A stretch of DNA of 63,778 nucleotides from Rhodopirellula sp. SM50 (GCF_002289565.1 NZ_NTFY01000041.1:1-63778), one strand, 5' to 3'. Positions 17,322-26,971 are shown, numbered from the stretch's first letter. Made by a program: numbers and translations. Notes: generated by a model not told the origin, from the sequence alone.

Positions 17322-18770
17322 ATGACCTCTCCAATTGACCTACACCCGATACATCAGACGCGTCGCCAGTTTTTTGGTTCGGCCGGGACCGGAGTCGGGC
17401 TGGCGGCCTTGGCGACCTTGTTGGGGAACCGCGGCGCCAGTGGTGCGGGCGGATTGCCGACGTTGCCGCACTATCCGGCCAAGGCGAAACGGGTGATCTA
17501 TTTGCTCCAGAACGGTGCGCCGTCGCACGTCGATCTGTTTGATCACAAACCGATGTTGACCGAACTGCACGGCCAGCAGATCCCCGATTCGGTCGTCGGC
17601 GGCGCCCGATTCAGCACGATGACCGGCGGCCAAACCGCGCGTCCCTGTCTGAAGGAAATCACGACGTTCGCCCGACACGGGCAGAGCGGCGCGACGGTTT
17701 CCAGTTTTCTTCCCGAAACGGCAAAGATTGCGGACAAGTTGTGTTTCATCAAATCGATGCACACGACGCAAGTCAATCACGCTCCGGCGATCACGTATTT
17801 TCTGACCGGCGATGAACGCCCCGGCCGACCGAGCATGGGGGCTTGGCTCAGCTACGGTCTGGGCAGCGAAACCGAAGAGCTGCCCGCGTTTGTCGCCATG
17901 ACCTCGCGCGACAAGGAAGCGTCGTGTGGACAGATCTTTTACGACTATTACTGGGGCAGCGGTTTTCTGCCGACGGTGCATCAAGGCGTCAAATTTCGTG
18001 GCAGCGGCGATCCGGTGTTGTACTTGTCGGATCCGCCCGGCATGAATCGTGATCGTCGCCGGGGCATGTTGGACGACCTCGCCGTGCTCAATCAAGGACA
18101 GCTCGATGTGGTCGGCGACCCGGAAATTGCGACGCGGATCAAACAGTATGAAATGGCCTATCGCATGCAAGCCTCGGTACCGGAGCTGACCGATCTGTCG
18201 ACAGAATCCGAGTCGACCCTTGCGATGTACGGCCCCGACGTGACGCGCAAAGGCTCGTTTGCCTACAACTGCTTGATCGCGCGTCGACTGGCCGAACGCG
18301 GCACCCGCTTCATCCAATTGATGCATGCCGGCTGGGACCAGCATCGAAACCTGAATAGCCAATTGGAAATCCAATGTCGTGACACAGACGCCCCTTCGGC
18401 GGCGCTCGTCAAAGACCTGGAACAGCGTGGCTTGTTGGACGACACGCTGGTGATCTGGGGCGGCGAATTCGGCCGCACTCCGTTCCTGCAAGGAAAAATC
18501 GAAGACACCCAACGTTGGGGCCGCGACCATCATCCCTATGTGTTCACGCTATGGATGGCCGGCGGCGGGATCAAGCCCGGCGTCACGTACGGGGAGTCCG
18601 ACGAATTCGGATTCCGCGTGGCCGCCGATGGTGTCAGCGTCCATGATTTTCAAGCCACCATCCTGCATTTGCTGGGCATCGACCACGAACGATTGACCTA
18701 TCGCTACCAAGGCCGTCGTTTTCGTTTGACCGACGTGCATGGAGAAATCATCGATCCGATCCTGGTCTAG
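17322..18770 (+). CDS. DUF1501 protein with Tat signal
   Basis: A 482-residue protein of the DUF1501 family, which belongs to the alkaline-phosphatase/sulfatase-like fold. The N-terminus has a twin-arginine signal (RRQFFGSAGTGVGLAALATL), so it is probably exported folded. Family marks are VIYLLQNGAPSHVDLFDHKP, GWDQHRNL and VIWGGEFGRTPFLQG. It follows the DUF1549/DUF1553 gene on the same strand, the standard planctomycete gene pair, implying a joint role in the periplasm or paryphoplasm. An in-frame TTG at 17316 is an alternative start. No enzymatic activity is established for the family. Confidence 0.93.
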   Translation: MTSPIDLHPIHQTRRQFFGSAGTGVGLAALATLLGNRGASGAGGLPTLPHYPAKAKRVIYLLQNGAPSHVDLFDHKPMLTELHGQQIPDSVVGGARFSTMTGGQTARPCLKEITTFARHGQSGATVSSFLPETAKIADKLCFIKSMHTTQVNHAPAITYFLTGDERPGRPSMGAWLSYGLGSETEELPAFVAMTSRDKEASCGQIFYDYYWGSGFLPTVHQGVKFRGSGDPVLYLSDPPGMNRDRRRGMLDDLAVLNQGQLDVVGDPEIATRIKQYEMAYRMQASVPELTDLSTESESTLAMYGPDVTRKGSFAYNCLIARRLAERGTRFIQLMHAGWDQHRNLNSQLEIQCRDTDAPSAALVKDLEQRGLLDDTLVIWGGEFGRTPFLQGKIEDTQRWGRDHHPYVFTLWMAGGGIKPGVTYGESDEFGFRVAADGVSVHDFQATILHLLGIDHERLTYRYQGRRFRLTDVHGEIIDPILV

Positions 18771-18880
18771 TGCTTCCAGATTTGTCATCCAGGATCATTG
18801 ATCCTGACAGCCTTCCCCAACTCGATCTCTCACCGTGGCGGATTTCGTCAAGACTGACGACCCTCCATCGCGTTCATTCA

Positions 18881-18911
18881 CCCCACGGATGGCAAGGCGT
18901 ACCCACGGATG
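18881..18911. repeat. family C half copy
   Basis: ccccacggatggcaaggcgt followed by acccacggat matches the left arm of the family C palindromes at 20831 and 37054. The right arm is missing. It lies in the leader of the gene at 18988. Confidence 0.55.
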
Positions 18912-18987
18912 TCACTGTCCATCGTTGACTCGGTCACGAGCGATCATCGATGCAATCGCGTTCACTCCATCCCCCAGGCAATTCACG

Positions 18988-19845
18988 ATGCTACGGATTC
19001 TACTTGCCACGCTTGCGTCGTTTCTCATCACACCCCACGCCTTGACGACCGGAGCCGAACCTGCCGCGACCGGACTGACGATTAAGTGGGATGGTCGGTA
19101 CCTGGATGTCCACAGTGCGAACATTCCGGGCGACTTCATTCGCACGCACTATCTGGAAGCTTATTGCCGTCCCGGATCGACCGATCGAGACTGGAGTGAA
19201 ACGGTGATCAAGCACACCAGTGAGTTGATCAAGGCGACGCCGGATCGCAAACGCATTGAAATTCGTGACACACTGGTCGACGGCGTGATCGTCGATCATC
19301 TGATCCTCGCCGGCGAAGACGAAGTGACGTTTGAGTTGACGGCGACCAACCCGACCGACAAGGCGTCCGAGGCTCATTGGGCACAGCCCTGCATGCGGGT
19401 GGACCGTTTCACCGGCGCGGATCCTGCCAACGCACGTGCCGTCTATCCGCCTTACATCAAAAAGTGTTTTCTGATGGTGGACGGAAAACTGACCCGACTT
19501 CCGACTTCTCCCTGGGCGCTGGAGGCTCGCTATATTCCCGGTCAAGTCTACGCCCCCGACCACGTTGACCGCGACGACGTCAATCCGCGTCCGCTCAGTG
19601 ATGTCGTTCCCTCGAGCGGCTTGACCGGATGCTACTCCGCCGACGAGAAAATGATTTTGGCGGTCGCCTGGCACCCCTTCCAGGAGATCTTTCAAGGCGT
19701 GATCACGTGCATGCATAATGATTTTCGCATCGGCGGTTTGGCGCCGGGGCAGACGAAACACATTCGAGGTAAGCTGTACGTCGTCCCGGCGGACACGCAA
19801 GCGTTGATCCGGCGGTTTCGAGCTGATTTCCCCGAGTCCCCGTAG
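18988..19845 (+). CDS. secreted protein of unknown function
   Basis: A 285-residue exported protein whose signal peptide (MLRILLATLASFLITPHALT) chooses the ATG at 18988 over upstream frames that run through repeat sequence. The mature part is beta-rich, with DRDWSETVIKHTSELI, VDRFTGADPAN and LAVAWHPFQEIFQGVITCMH, and I recognise no family. It is followed six bases later by the phosphatase-superfamily gene at 19852, so the two are probably one transcript. It may be a carbohydrate-binding-like secreted protein, but that is a guess from the beta-rich look only. Confidence 0.72.
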   Translation: MLRILLATLASFLITPHALTTGAEPAATGLTIKWDGRYLDVHSANIPGDFIRTHYLEAYCRPGSTDRDWSETVIKHTSELIKATPDRKRIEIRDTLVDGVIVDHLILAGEDEVTFELTATNPTDKASEAHWAQPCMRVDRFTGADPANARAVYPPYIKKCFLMVDGKLTRLPTSPWALEARYIPGQVYAPDHVDRDDVNPRPLSDVVPSSGLTGCYSADEKMILAVAWHPFQEIFQGVITCMHNDFRIGGLAPGQTKHIRGKLYVVPADTQALIRRFRADFPESP

Positions 19846-19851
19846 CTCTCT

Positions 19852-20706
19852 ATGTTTCGATCACTGTTGTTCCTATCGCTGTTTGCAGCGTTCTCGTCTT
19901 TCTTGATCGCCCAATCCCCATCAGAAGGGAAAACCGATGCGTTGAAGGTCGCGACCTACAACATCCGCTATGCCAACCCGGGTGACGGAAAAGACGTCTG
20001 GCCCAATCGACAGGAGTTCGTGATCGAGTACTGCAGTCGCAACGACATCATCGGCCTGCAAGAAGTCACCGAACCCCAGTTCGCTCAATTGCGAGCGGGA
20101 CTGCCAGGCTTTGATTCCTACGGCGTCGGTCGCGACGATGGGAAAAGCGGCGGGGAGCACGCGCCGATCTTTTATCGTCAAGACAAGTTCGAGGTGCTCG
20201 ACAAGGGAACGTTTTGGCTGAGCGAGTCGCCCGAATCGGTCGGCGTGAAAGGCTGGGACGCGGCACTGCCACGGACATGCACCTGGATTCATTTTCGCGA
20301 CCGACGAAACGGCGCCGAGTTGTATGTCGCAAACACCCACTTCGATCATCGAGGCGCGAAAGCGCGGGCCGAAAGTGGGAAACTGTTGGCCGAGCGACTG
20401 AGCAAGTTGCCCCAAGACTTGCCGATCATTCTGCTGGGCGACTTCAACTGCCTGATCGATTCGGAGCCTTACAACGCAATCGTTTCGGCGTTGACCGACG
20501 CGCGACAGGCCAGCAAGTCCAAGCCGACCGGACCGACCAGCACCTGGAACGGCTTCAGCAAGATCGCGCCCGATCGCATCATCGACCACGTCTTCGTCCG
20601 CTCGGTTGATGTGCGGCAGTTAGCCGTTGACAACCCCAAGACCGACCAGGGGCGTTTTGCCAGTGATCACCTGCCGGTGCAGGTGGTGGTTTCGGTGGCG
20701 AAGTAG
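19852..20706 (+). CDS. secreted endonuclease/exonuclease/phosphatase-family protein
   Basis: A 284-residue exported protein with signal peptide ending FLIAQ. The fold's motifs are all present: VATYNIRYAN (first strand with the conserved Asn), DIIGLQEVT (catalytic Glu), VANTHFDH (His), LLGDFNC (Asp-Asn pair) and SDHLPV (terminal Asp-His). Members are metal-dependent nucleases or phosphodiesterases. Secretion argues for an extracytoplasmic substrate such as nucleic acid, phospholipid or another phosphodiester. Six bases separate it from the previous gene. Confidence 0.9.
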   Translation: MFRSLLFLSLFAAFSSFLIAQSPSEGKTDALKVATYNIRYANPGDGKDVWPNRQEFVIEYCSRNDIIGLQEVTEPQFAQLRAGLPGFDSYGVGRDDGKSGGEHAPIFYRQDKFEVLDKGTFWLSESPESVGVKGWDAALPRTCTWIHFRDRRNGAELYVANTHFDHRGAKARAESGKLLAERLSKLPQDLPIILLGDFNCLIDSEPYNAIVSALTDARQASKSKPTGPTSTWNGFSKIAPDRIIDHVFVRSVDVRQLAVDNPKTDQGRFASDHLPVQVVVSVAK

Positions 20707-20738
20707 AATCCCAGGTCTGCATGACGCTAAGTGGTTGG

Positions 20739-20764
20739 GTTGACGGATTTAGTGCTCCGTCAAC
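20739..20764 (+). terminator. possible terminator hairpin
   Basis: A perfect 9-bp stem (gttgacgga with tccgtcaac, loop of 8) lies 33 bases after the stop codon at 20706. It is not followed by a T run, so intrinsic termination is uncertain. It may instead belong to the repeat-rich gap. Confidence 0.35.
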
Positions 20765-20830
20765 GTTTAGATTGAGGGTGCCGCGGAAAAGTTTAGGCTG
20801 CAACTTGCGGAACAATGAAACGATTACCAG

Positions 20831-20904
20831 CCCACCGATGGCAGCGCGAACCCACGGATTTTTTGCACCCTGTCATCCGTGGGTTCGCGCTGCTATCCGC
20901 GGGT
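20831..20904. repeat. family C palindrome, copy 1
   Basis: The left arm (20831-20859) starts cccaccgatggcagcgcgaa and the right arm (20875-20904) is its near complement, around a 15-base loop containing gcaccctgt. The second full copy at 37054-37127 shares arms, loop and the trailing tattttcga. Confidence 0.82.
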
Positions 20905-20946
20905 ATTATTTTCGATGGATAACCCGGTATGATGGCTGGAGTGTTG

Positions 20947-21079
20947 CGCTGTGAAGCATTTTCCCCCCGCGTTTTGCGAGGCGTTAGCGGCAGGGCGCAA
21001 GCCCTCCGGTTCCTCATCTTTACCAAAACACCGGAGGGCTCGCGCCCTACCGCTAAAAAATGCTTCACAGCGTTGCCCT
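20947..21079. repeat. family B palindrome, copy 2
   Basis: An outer perfect 16-bp inverted repeat (cgctgtgaagcatttt, 20947-20962 and 21057-21072) encloses the family B core (20985-21009 and 21031-21055), which here has two mismatches. The loop contains taccaaaaca, as in copy 1 (gccaaaaca). Confidence 0.85.
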
Positions 21080-21129
21080 ATCGGAGTAACACCCGCTGCG
21101 GAGCAGCGAGACGGGGCGGCTGAAGCCCA

Positions 21130-21260
21130 ATACCGCTAAGTTAAGCTCGACGGGGAGGCCCGGACGCTGGCGCGAACCGGCTGATATCAATCGTTTATCA
21201 GCCGTTTGGCGCGAGCCTACGGGCACCGAGTTGAGGAAACCACGCTTAACTTAGCGGTAT
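21130..21260. repeat. family A nested palindrome, copy 3
   Basis: The 131-bp element has perfect ATACCGCTAAGTTAA ends. The inverted match extends outward through gaagccca on both sides. The core arms are gctggcgcgaaccggctgat and atcagccgtttggcgcgagc. Together with the family B and C copies, it makes the gap 20707-21285 almost entirely repeat sequence. Confidence 0.87.
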
Positions 21261-21285
21261 TGGGCTGAAGCCTGCACACCAACTC

Positions 21286-23439
21286 TCACTCCTCCACGTC
21301 CCCTCCCCACTCCGACTGGTAACGGCGGATCATCTCGGCTTCCCGCTCCGTTCCGATGGCTGAGAAAACGTCCCAGGCGGGTTTTTCGGCGCCCAGCGGG
21401 TTCGTTTGACTCGGCAAACCGCGCAGCCCCAATCGCAGACCTCCTTCATTGGGATGGTCACTGGGCCGGTGGTAATCAAAGGCGATGATGGAGGGACATT
21501 GGCGGAGTTTCTTCCAAGTCAGCAGCAACGCGGCGGCCTGGGTGCGGAGCTGTTTTGGATCATCCTCGTCGGCGTGAAATCCCTGCTCGCTACAGAGCAC
21601 CGGGCGGACCTGTCCGTCGACCGTTCGGCTCGATGGCAGGTGCATGAAGCGGTCGAGAACCTGCAAGTTTTTGATCGTGATCAATCGGGTCTCAAGATCG
21701 TCGGACACCTGTGTGTCGTTCCAGAAGTCGGCTTTCCACAGACTTTGGGGGTACGGATGGTACGCCACGCCCCACGGAAAGTCGCCTTCGAGTCGGCTGT
21801 CCTGGATCAATCGCTCCAGCATCGTTTTGGGCGGATACGTTTTCCAGTGCCGGTTGTCGGTGGTGTTCCAGCGGTGGGTCAACGAAATAAACGCGCGGGC
21901 ATGGGGATTCAATGGCCGGGTCGCCGCATCGACCAACCGCATCGAGCGGACGTAGTGATCCAGAAAGACCTCCAGCGGCTGCTCGCCCATGTTGGTCCAC
22001 TGCCATCCGTAATCGACTTCGTTGTGCACAATCCAGTGATCCACGCGGCCATGTGCCGGATCGTTTCCGCTGTAGCGTTCGCCGAGCACGTGCAACGCGG
22101 CAACATAGCGCGCGACGGCTTGCCGATCGGTCAAGTTCGGCATCGCGTAGGTGCCGGCATCTGTCGATTCGGGGTGGGCGATCGGGGACCGACCACGTGA
22201 CGAGGTCGGGATCAGCAAGATGCCGGCGACGACGGCGCCGGCGTCCGTCGCGGTTCGAATGTCACGGTCTTGCTGCCGCAGTCGCGGCTGGTTGCTCCAC
22301 CAAGTCCGCCCATTGATTTCGAACGGTTCCCAACCGGGACGCGCCGTCTCGCTGACCAATCCGCTGACGACGATGTTGACCGAGGCGTGCTGGATCCCCA
22401 GGGCGCGAAGTTGATCCGGCGAGAAACGCGAGGTGATACACGTCAGCCCCTTGGCGGCTGAAAGTGCCTTGGCTGGCGGGACGCCGGCGTCTGGATTCAA
22501 GTCCCGATATCGGGCTGCAGAAATCGGCGTCGGTGTCGACGTGGTCGCATCGTCGGTTTGCTGAAACAACTGAAACCGAACCCCGGCGTCCAACCAGGAC
22601 GAGCCGACGGGTGAATCAATCCGCGCCGTCCATCGCCGGCCCTGCTGATCGATGGTGACCGGCCAGCGTTGCGACAACTCTCCGGCCGTCGGCGGATCGG
22701 CGGAAACAGATTCGGGATGCCGCGCGATCAAGAACGCCGAGCGAACCACCGTGGAGGGTGAAAGTGTTCCCGCCACCTGAATCCGCTCGCCGTCAAAGTC
22801 GATCGAATCAATCTTCACCGGCCAGCGACGCAGACGATACTCGTTGATCCGTTCGGCCAATGCCGTTTTCTGCAACTTCCGTTCGGCGGCTTCCTCGCGT
22901 TGCCTGAGCTCCGCGTCATTCATCGGTCGAACGACGACGCCGCGCACTTGCAACTGAACCCCCGATCGACTGCCCAAATCGATGCGGACTGGCACTTCGG
23001 CATCACCGCCGATCACATCGGGCACCAGTGCGTTGAGCGAGAACGCGTACTTCGTCCAGCCCTCGGCATTGGGCATCGAAGGCAGAGCGGTGGCGGCGGG
23101 CCGATGAATCCCGCGCCCGCTTCGCCACTGGAGTCCCCGAATCCCGTCGGGGCAGAAGTATTCCAGTTCAAGAATCCAGTCTCGACCGGTCGCCGGCAGC
23201 CGGGGCAATACGAAACGAAAGTACGGATCGTTTCCCAAAGCCAAAAACGAAACCACGCCATCATGCTGCGATACGCGGAGCTGGTTGGCTTGGTCGCCGA
23301 CGCCGGACCAATCCAACGGGTATTCGTCCGGAATCGTTGACGCCACCGTCTCGATTTGGCCACCTTCGTCGGCCAGGCAAGGAAACAAAAATACGGGGCT
23401 GATGACCAGCCAGGACGTCAAGACGAAAGTGCGAAACAT
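21286..23439 (-). CDS. secreted DUF5722-type protein
   Basis: A 717-residue exported protein. The ATG at 23439 begins a signal peptide (MFRTFVLTSWLVISPVFLFP), whereas the open frame upstream of it is arginine- and proline-rich non-coding sequence. The C-terminal half carries VARYVAALHVLGERYSG, WIVHNEVDYGWQWTNMG and ALLLTWKKLRQCPSIIAFDYH, which I associate with DUF5722, a family with a glycoside-hydrolase-like TIM barrel. The N-terminal part is beta-rich (carbohydrate-binding-like). The NEVD glutamate is a plausible acid/base residue. A polysaccharide substrate is inference. Confidence 0.75.
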   Translation of the reverse strand: MFRTFVLTSWLVISPVFLFPCLADEGGQIETVASTIPDEYPLDWSGVGDQANQLRVSQHDGVVSFLALGNDPYFRFVLPRLPATGRDWILELEYFCPDGIRGLQWRSGRGIHRPAATALPSMPNAEGWTKYAFSLNALVPDVIGGDAEVPVRIDLGSRSGVQLQVRGVVVRPMNDAELRQREEAAERKLQKTALAERINEYRLRRWPVKIDSIDFDGERIQVAGTLSPSTVVRSAFLIARHPESVSADPPTAGELSQRWPVTIDQQGRRWTARIDSPVGSSWLDAGVRFQLFQQTDDATTSTPTPISAARYRDLNPDAGVPPAKALSAAKGLTCITSRFSPDQLRALGIQHASVNIVVSGLVSETARPGWEPFEINGRTWWSNQPRLRQQDRDIRTATDAGAVVAGILLIPTSSRGRSPIAHPESTDAGTYAMPNLTDRQAVARYVAALHVLGERYSGNDPAHGRVDHWIVHNEVDYGWQWTNMGEQPLEVFLDHYVRSMRLVDAATRPLNPHARAFISLTHRWNTTDNRHWKTYPPKTMLERLIQDSRLEGDFPWGVAYHPYPQSLWKADFWNDTQVSDDLETRLITIKNLQVLDRFMHLPSSRTVDGQVRPVLCSEQGFHADEDDPKQLRTQAAALLLTWKKLRQCPSIIAFDYHRPSDHPNEGGLRLGLRGLPSQTNPLGAEKPAWDVFSAIGTEREAEMIRRYQSEWGGDVEE

Positions 23440-23635
23440 GGAAACCAATGGCGGGGGGGGATCGATCGGTGGGGAGAGACCAAGGTGCAGCAAAACGGGA
23501 CAGCAACGGAACGGGTCAATGCCACGATGCGGTTCACGGGTTGGAATATACCAGCACGACGCACGAGCGCGCCAGTCGCCGTTCGATCTCCCAGCGTTGG
23601 CAGGGCGTAGCGAGGAGCGGTTGAATGTTGAAGTG

Positions 23636-25441
23636 TTAGGGCAACGCCGGTGGGACAACGAACGGGAACGCGATCGGGATCACGACCATCGAGACGGCGA
23701 ACACGATCAGTGACAGGGGCAACCCGAAACGCAAGTAATCACTCGCGCGATAACCGCCGACGGTGTAGACCATCAAATTGGTTTGATAGCCGAACGGGGT
23801 CAAAAAACTTGCCGACGCCGCGATCATCACGGCGATCACAAACGGCACTTCGCTGACCCCCAGCGTGCCGGCGGCCCCGATAGCGATTGTCAACATGATC
23901 AGCCCCGCAGCCGTGTTGGTGATCAATTCGGTGCACAGCATCGTGACCAGGTACACCAACGCCAGGCTTAACCAGGGGTCGCCGCCGGCCAGGTTGATCA
24001 TCTCGACCGCGATCGCCTGGGCGGCGCCGCTGGTTTCCAGTGACGTGCCGATCCCGAGGGTCGCTCCGATCACAATCAGAATACTCCAGTCGACCGAGCG
24101 TCTCGCTTCGCTAGCGGTGCAGCATCGCATCAGGATCATCGCCAGCGCCGCGGCCATCGCGGCGGTCAAGATCGATGCGATCTTTAGCGCCGCGATCAAC
24201 ACCATCGCGACCATGATGACGATCGCATACCACGCCCGGTCGTGGCGGCGGATGACATCCGAGCCGACTCGGCTGACCAGATAAAAATCGCGGAGTTCTT
24301 TGGCCCGGTGCAGAAACGACGGCGAGGCTTCGAGCAACAGCACGTCACCGGTTTCCAATTCGACGTCGCCGATTTTGCCGGTCAGCCGACGATCGCCGCG
24401 CGCGACCGCGACCACCGCCGCGTTGTAATTGCTGCGGAAACGTCCTTCGCGAATCGATTTGCCCAACAGCGAGCAGCGGGGGCTGACGACCGCTTCGATC
24501 AGTGTCCGACGCCAGGCGGGGACTTCCAATTTGCGACCTTGGTCGTCGGGCGTCAGCAGACCGCGGATCTTTCTCAAGTCGACCACCGACTCCAATGCGC
24601 CGACCAAAATCAACGCGTCGTCGGCCTGCAGTTTCTCGATCGGCTTGGCCGGGATGACCGAGTCGCCGCGCTGGATCTCGGCGACGTACAGCCCCGGCAG
24701 ACTTCGCAGTCCCGCATCCTGGATCGTTTTGCCGATCAACGGGCCGTGGGGATCGACCTGCATTTCGACGGTGTATTGTTTGGGATCGTCGCTGGCGCTG
24801 ACGGCGGCTTTCCGCGCGGGAATCAACTTGGTCGAAAACAGGATCATGTAGCCGACGCCCAGGATCGCGGCGGGAACACCGACCACGGCCGGAGCAAAGA
24901 AACTGATCTCGCCGTCGTGCTTGGCTTCGAATTCCTCACGCACGATCAGATTCGTGCTGGTCCCCATCACGGTGCACATCCCGCCCAGGATCGCGGCGTA
25001 GGAAAGCGGCAACAGCAACCGACTGGCACTGGCCCCCAGCCGTTTGCAGACGTCATCGACGATCGGCATCAGCGCCGCGACGACCGGTGTGTTGTTCAAA
25101 AACCCGCTGCACATCGCCACAGGCAGCAGGATCCGCAGCTGCGCATCGCGAAACGTCTTCGCGCGATCGAGAAACCAGCCGGTCGCCAATTTTGTGCCAC
25201 CGGTCATCTCCAATCCCGCGACCACGGCGAACAACAGCGCGATCGTCAACAGTCCCTGATTGCCAAACCCCAGCACCGCTTCAGCAGGACTGGGCAAGTT
25301 GGGCGTCCCAGTCAAATCTTGGACAATCACCAAGACCGCCAAAAACACCATCGCCAACAGGTCGGTCGATGCGATCCGGGTTGCCAAACTGGCCAGCAGT
25401 CCGAGCGAAACGGCGAGCGATAACCAGGCTTCCCAGATCAT
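23636..25441 (-). CDS. SLC13-family permease with TrkA-C domains
   Basis: A 601-residue membrane protein of the SLC13/DASS anion-sodium symporter group. An N-terminal membrane half (MIWEAWLSLAVSLGLLASLA; later GMCTVMGTSTNLIVREEFEA, with the SNT-type motif) is followed by two cytoplasmic RCK_C/TrkA-C domains at about residues 215-380 and a C-terminal membrane half (SASFLTPFGYQTNLMVY). Such proteins import sulfate, phosphate or dicarboxylates; the substrate is not determined here. The start at 25441 directly precedes helix 1; the frame upstream lies mostly in other sequence. Confidence 0.9.
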   Translation of the reverse strand: MIWEAWLSLAVSLGLLASLATRIASTDLLAMVFLAVLVIVQDLTGTPNLPSPAEAVLGFGNQGLLTIALLFAVVAGLEMTGGTKLATGWFLDRAKTFRDAQLRILLPVAMCSGFLNNTPVVAALMPIVDDVCKRLGASASRLLLPLSYAAILGGMCTVMGTSTNLIVREEFEAKHDGEISFFAPAVVGVPAAILGVGYMILFSTKLIPARKAAVSASDDPKQYTVEMQVDPHGPLIGKTIQDAGLRSLPGLYVAEIQRGDSVIPAKPIEKLQADDALILVGALESVVDLRKIRGLLTPDDQGRKLEVPAWRRTLIEAVVSPRCSLLGKSIREGRFRSNYNAAVVAVARGDRRLTGKIGDVELETGDVLLLEASPSFLHRAKELRDFYLVSRVGSDVIRRHDRAWYAIVIMVAMVLIAALKIASILTAAMAAALAMILMRCCTASEARRSVDWSILIVIGATLGIGTSLETSGAAQAIAVEMINLAGGDPWLSLALVYLVTMLCTELITNTAAGLIMLTIAIGAAGTLGVSEVPFVIAVMIAASASFLTPFGYQTNLMVYTVGGYRASDYLRFGLPLSLIVFAVSMVVIPIAFPFVVPPALP

Positions 25442-25562
25442 GGACCGGCTGACGATTGGGGTGGAACGACGGGGAAAGGGAACAGGCGCAGAAGTGAAAC
25501 GATAGTCGCTCAGACGCCCGATGTTCAGATGGGGTTCGGATTCGCGTCCACCAGACAACGCA

Positions 25563-26102
25563 CTAGCGAAGCAGCCGGCGCAACAGCAGGGGGGCCACCA
25601 CCGCTGCAAATGCGGCCGGGATCAGCCCGACCAGGACGCCCGAAATCCCAGATCCGGTCAGAAAAATCGTCGGGATCCAGCCGCTCAGGAATCCGCAGAT
25701 GGCGCCGAACTTGTTGATCGATCTGCGATCCCAGGTCGGCGGCCCGGACGGTCTCAGGCTGCTGGCGAGCAGGAAACCGAGCGGCACGAAGATCGCCGAG
25801 CCGACGCCGGCGATGACCAGCCCGGCGGCAGTCGCAAACGCAACCGCCCAAAGAAGCGGCAGCACATCGGTCCCGAAATCTGACATTCCACCGAACAACT
25901 GGATCGATCCGACGGCGACCGCCGAGAGCACGATCCCGAACAGCCCTCCCGAAGCCGTCACCGCGGCGATGACCGAGACAATGATGCGAAGATTCGAGAA
26001 CTCCGCGGACTTCGATGCCGCCTCCTCCACGTCGAGCGAACCGAGATGCGACGTCGGGGCAAACGGGTTCAGCGGGGGCGGTTGGCCATCAAGATCGTTC
26101 AT
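25563..26102 (-). CDS. small four-helix membrane protein of unknown function
   Basis: A 179-residue protein with a proline-rich cytoplasmic-like N-terminus (about 1-38) and about four hydrophobic segments starting IIVSVIAAVTASGGLFGIVL. No conserved domain is recognised. It lies upstream of the SLC13 gene on the same strand, separated by about 120 bases, and is divergent from the histidine kinase gene at 26246. Confidence 0.6.
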   Translation of the reverse strand: MNDLDGQPPPLNPFAPTSHLGSLDVEEAASKSAEFSNLRIIVSVIAAVTASGGLFGIVLSAVAVGSIQLFGGMSDFGTDVLPLLWAVAFATAAGLVIAGVGSAIFVPLGFLLASSLRPSGPPTWDRRSINKFGAICGFLSGWIPTIFLTGSGISGVLVGLIPAAFAAVVAPLLLRRLLR

Positions 26103-26245
26103 CGCACTTCAATGCCGGCGTAAAACGGCAGGCCGCATCCTTCGCCGACTATCTGGCAGTGGGACCCTCGTTACAATCGTACCTGACACCGACGAAGGTC
26201 GCCACCATCGCACCCATCGATTGACCTCGCCCCTGACCGCCAGCA

Positions 26246-26971
26246 ATGACTTCCAACGAGAAAACCTCCCCCATCGACGCCTTGCGGGCTCAGTACGAAG
26301 AGCTCGCCGAACTCGCCGGATCGCTCGCCCACGAGATCAAGAATCCGTTGTCGGTGATTCACATGAACATCGACCTGCTGAGCGAAGATTTGGCCGATTG
26401 GAACTCGCCGCAAAGCCGACGGTCAATCGAACGGGTCAATATCGTGCGTGAGCAGTGCGAGCGAATGCAGGGCCTGCTGCGAGATTTCCTGCGTTACGCT
26501 CGGCTCAGAGACATCGATCTGGTTTCCGGATCACTGAACGATCAGGTCGATACCGTGCTCCGCGCTTACAAGGCCGAGGCGGCTCAGCGGGGCATCGAGA
26601 TCAAACGTTATTTGGACAGCGATCTGCCGTCGATCGCGCTGCACAGCGACTCGCTGCAAGCCGCCCTGATGAATCTGGTCAAAAACGCGCTCGAAGCGAC
26701 CGGCCGCGGCGGACAACTGTTGGCGCGAACCTATTCGATGCAAACCAGCGTCGCGTTGGATCTGATCGACAGCGGCCGAGGTGTGGACAACAACACCATC
26801 ATGCACATGTTCGAACCGTTCTACACGACCAAGGAAGGCGGCAGCGGACTGGGGTTGCCGACCGCACGGAAAATCATCGAAGCCCACGGCGGCCGCATCA
26901 GCGTGCAAAGCGAAGTCGGACGCGGAACCAAGTTCACGCTCGAATTCCCCGTGCTCAAGCGGATCGTCTGA
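26246..26971 (+). CDS. orphan soluble histidine kinase
   Basis: A 241-residue protein with only the kinase core: a short coiled N-terminus, the phosphoacceptor box SLAHEIKNPLSV with H29, the N box LMNLVKNALEATG, the G1 box DLIDSGRG, and the F/G2 region MFEPFYTTKEGGSGLGLPTA. There is no sensor domain, membrane segment or PAS domain, and no response regulator gene is nearby. The input must come from another protein or from a very short N-terminal signal. The family resembles NtrB-type kinases. Confidence 0.92.
   Translation: MTSNEKTSPIDALRAQYEELAELAGSLAHEIKNPLSVIHMNIDLLSEDLADWNSPQSRRSIERVNIVREQCERMQGLLRDFLRYARLRDIDLVSGSLNDQVDTVLRAYKAEAAQRGIEIKRYLDSDLPSIALHSDSLQAALMNLVKNALEATGRGGQLLARTYSMQTSVALDLIDSGRGVDNNTIMHMFEPFYTTKEGGSGLGLPTARKIIEAHGGRISVQSEVGRGTKFTLEFPVLKRIV

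Noticed and set aside
17340..18533. Long minus-strand frame of 397 codons within the DUF1501 gene
   Set aside because: It is antisense to a clear protein family, has no motif and arises from the high GC content. The same holds for the minus-strand frames at 1372-2310, 29480-30658, 31031-32086 and 48090-49220 and the plus-strand frame at 24242-25423.
20739..20764. Hairpin as part of a tRNA or structured regulatory RNA
   Set aside because: No cloverleaf or T-loop consensus is seen; it is only a 9-bp stem, kept as a weak terminator candidate.
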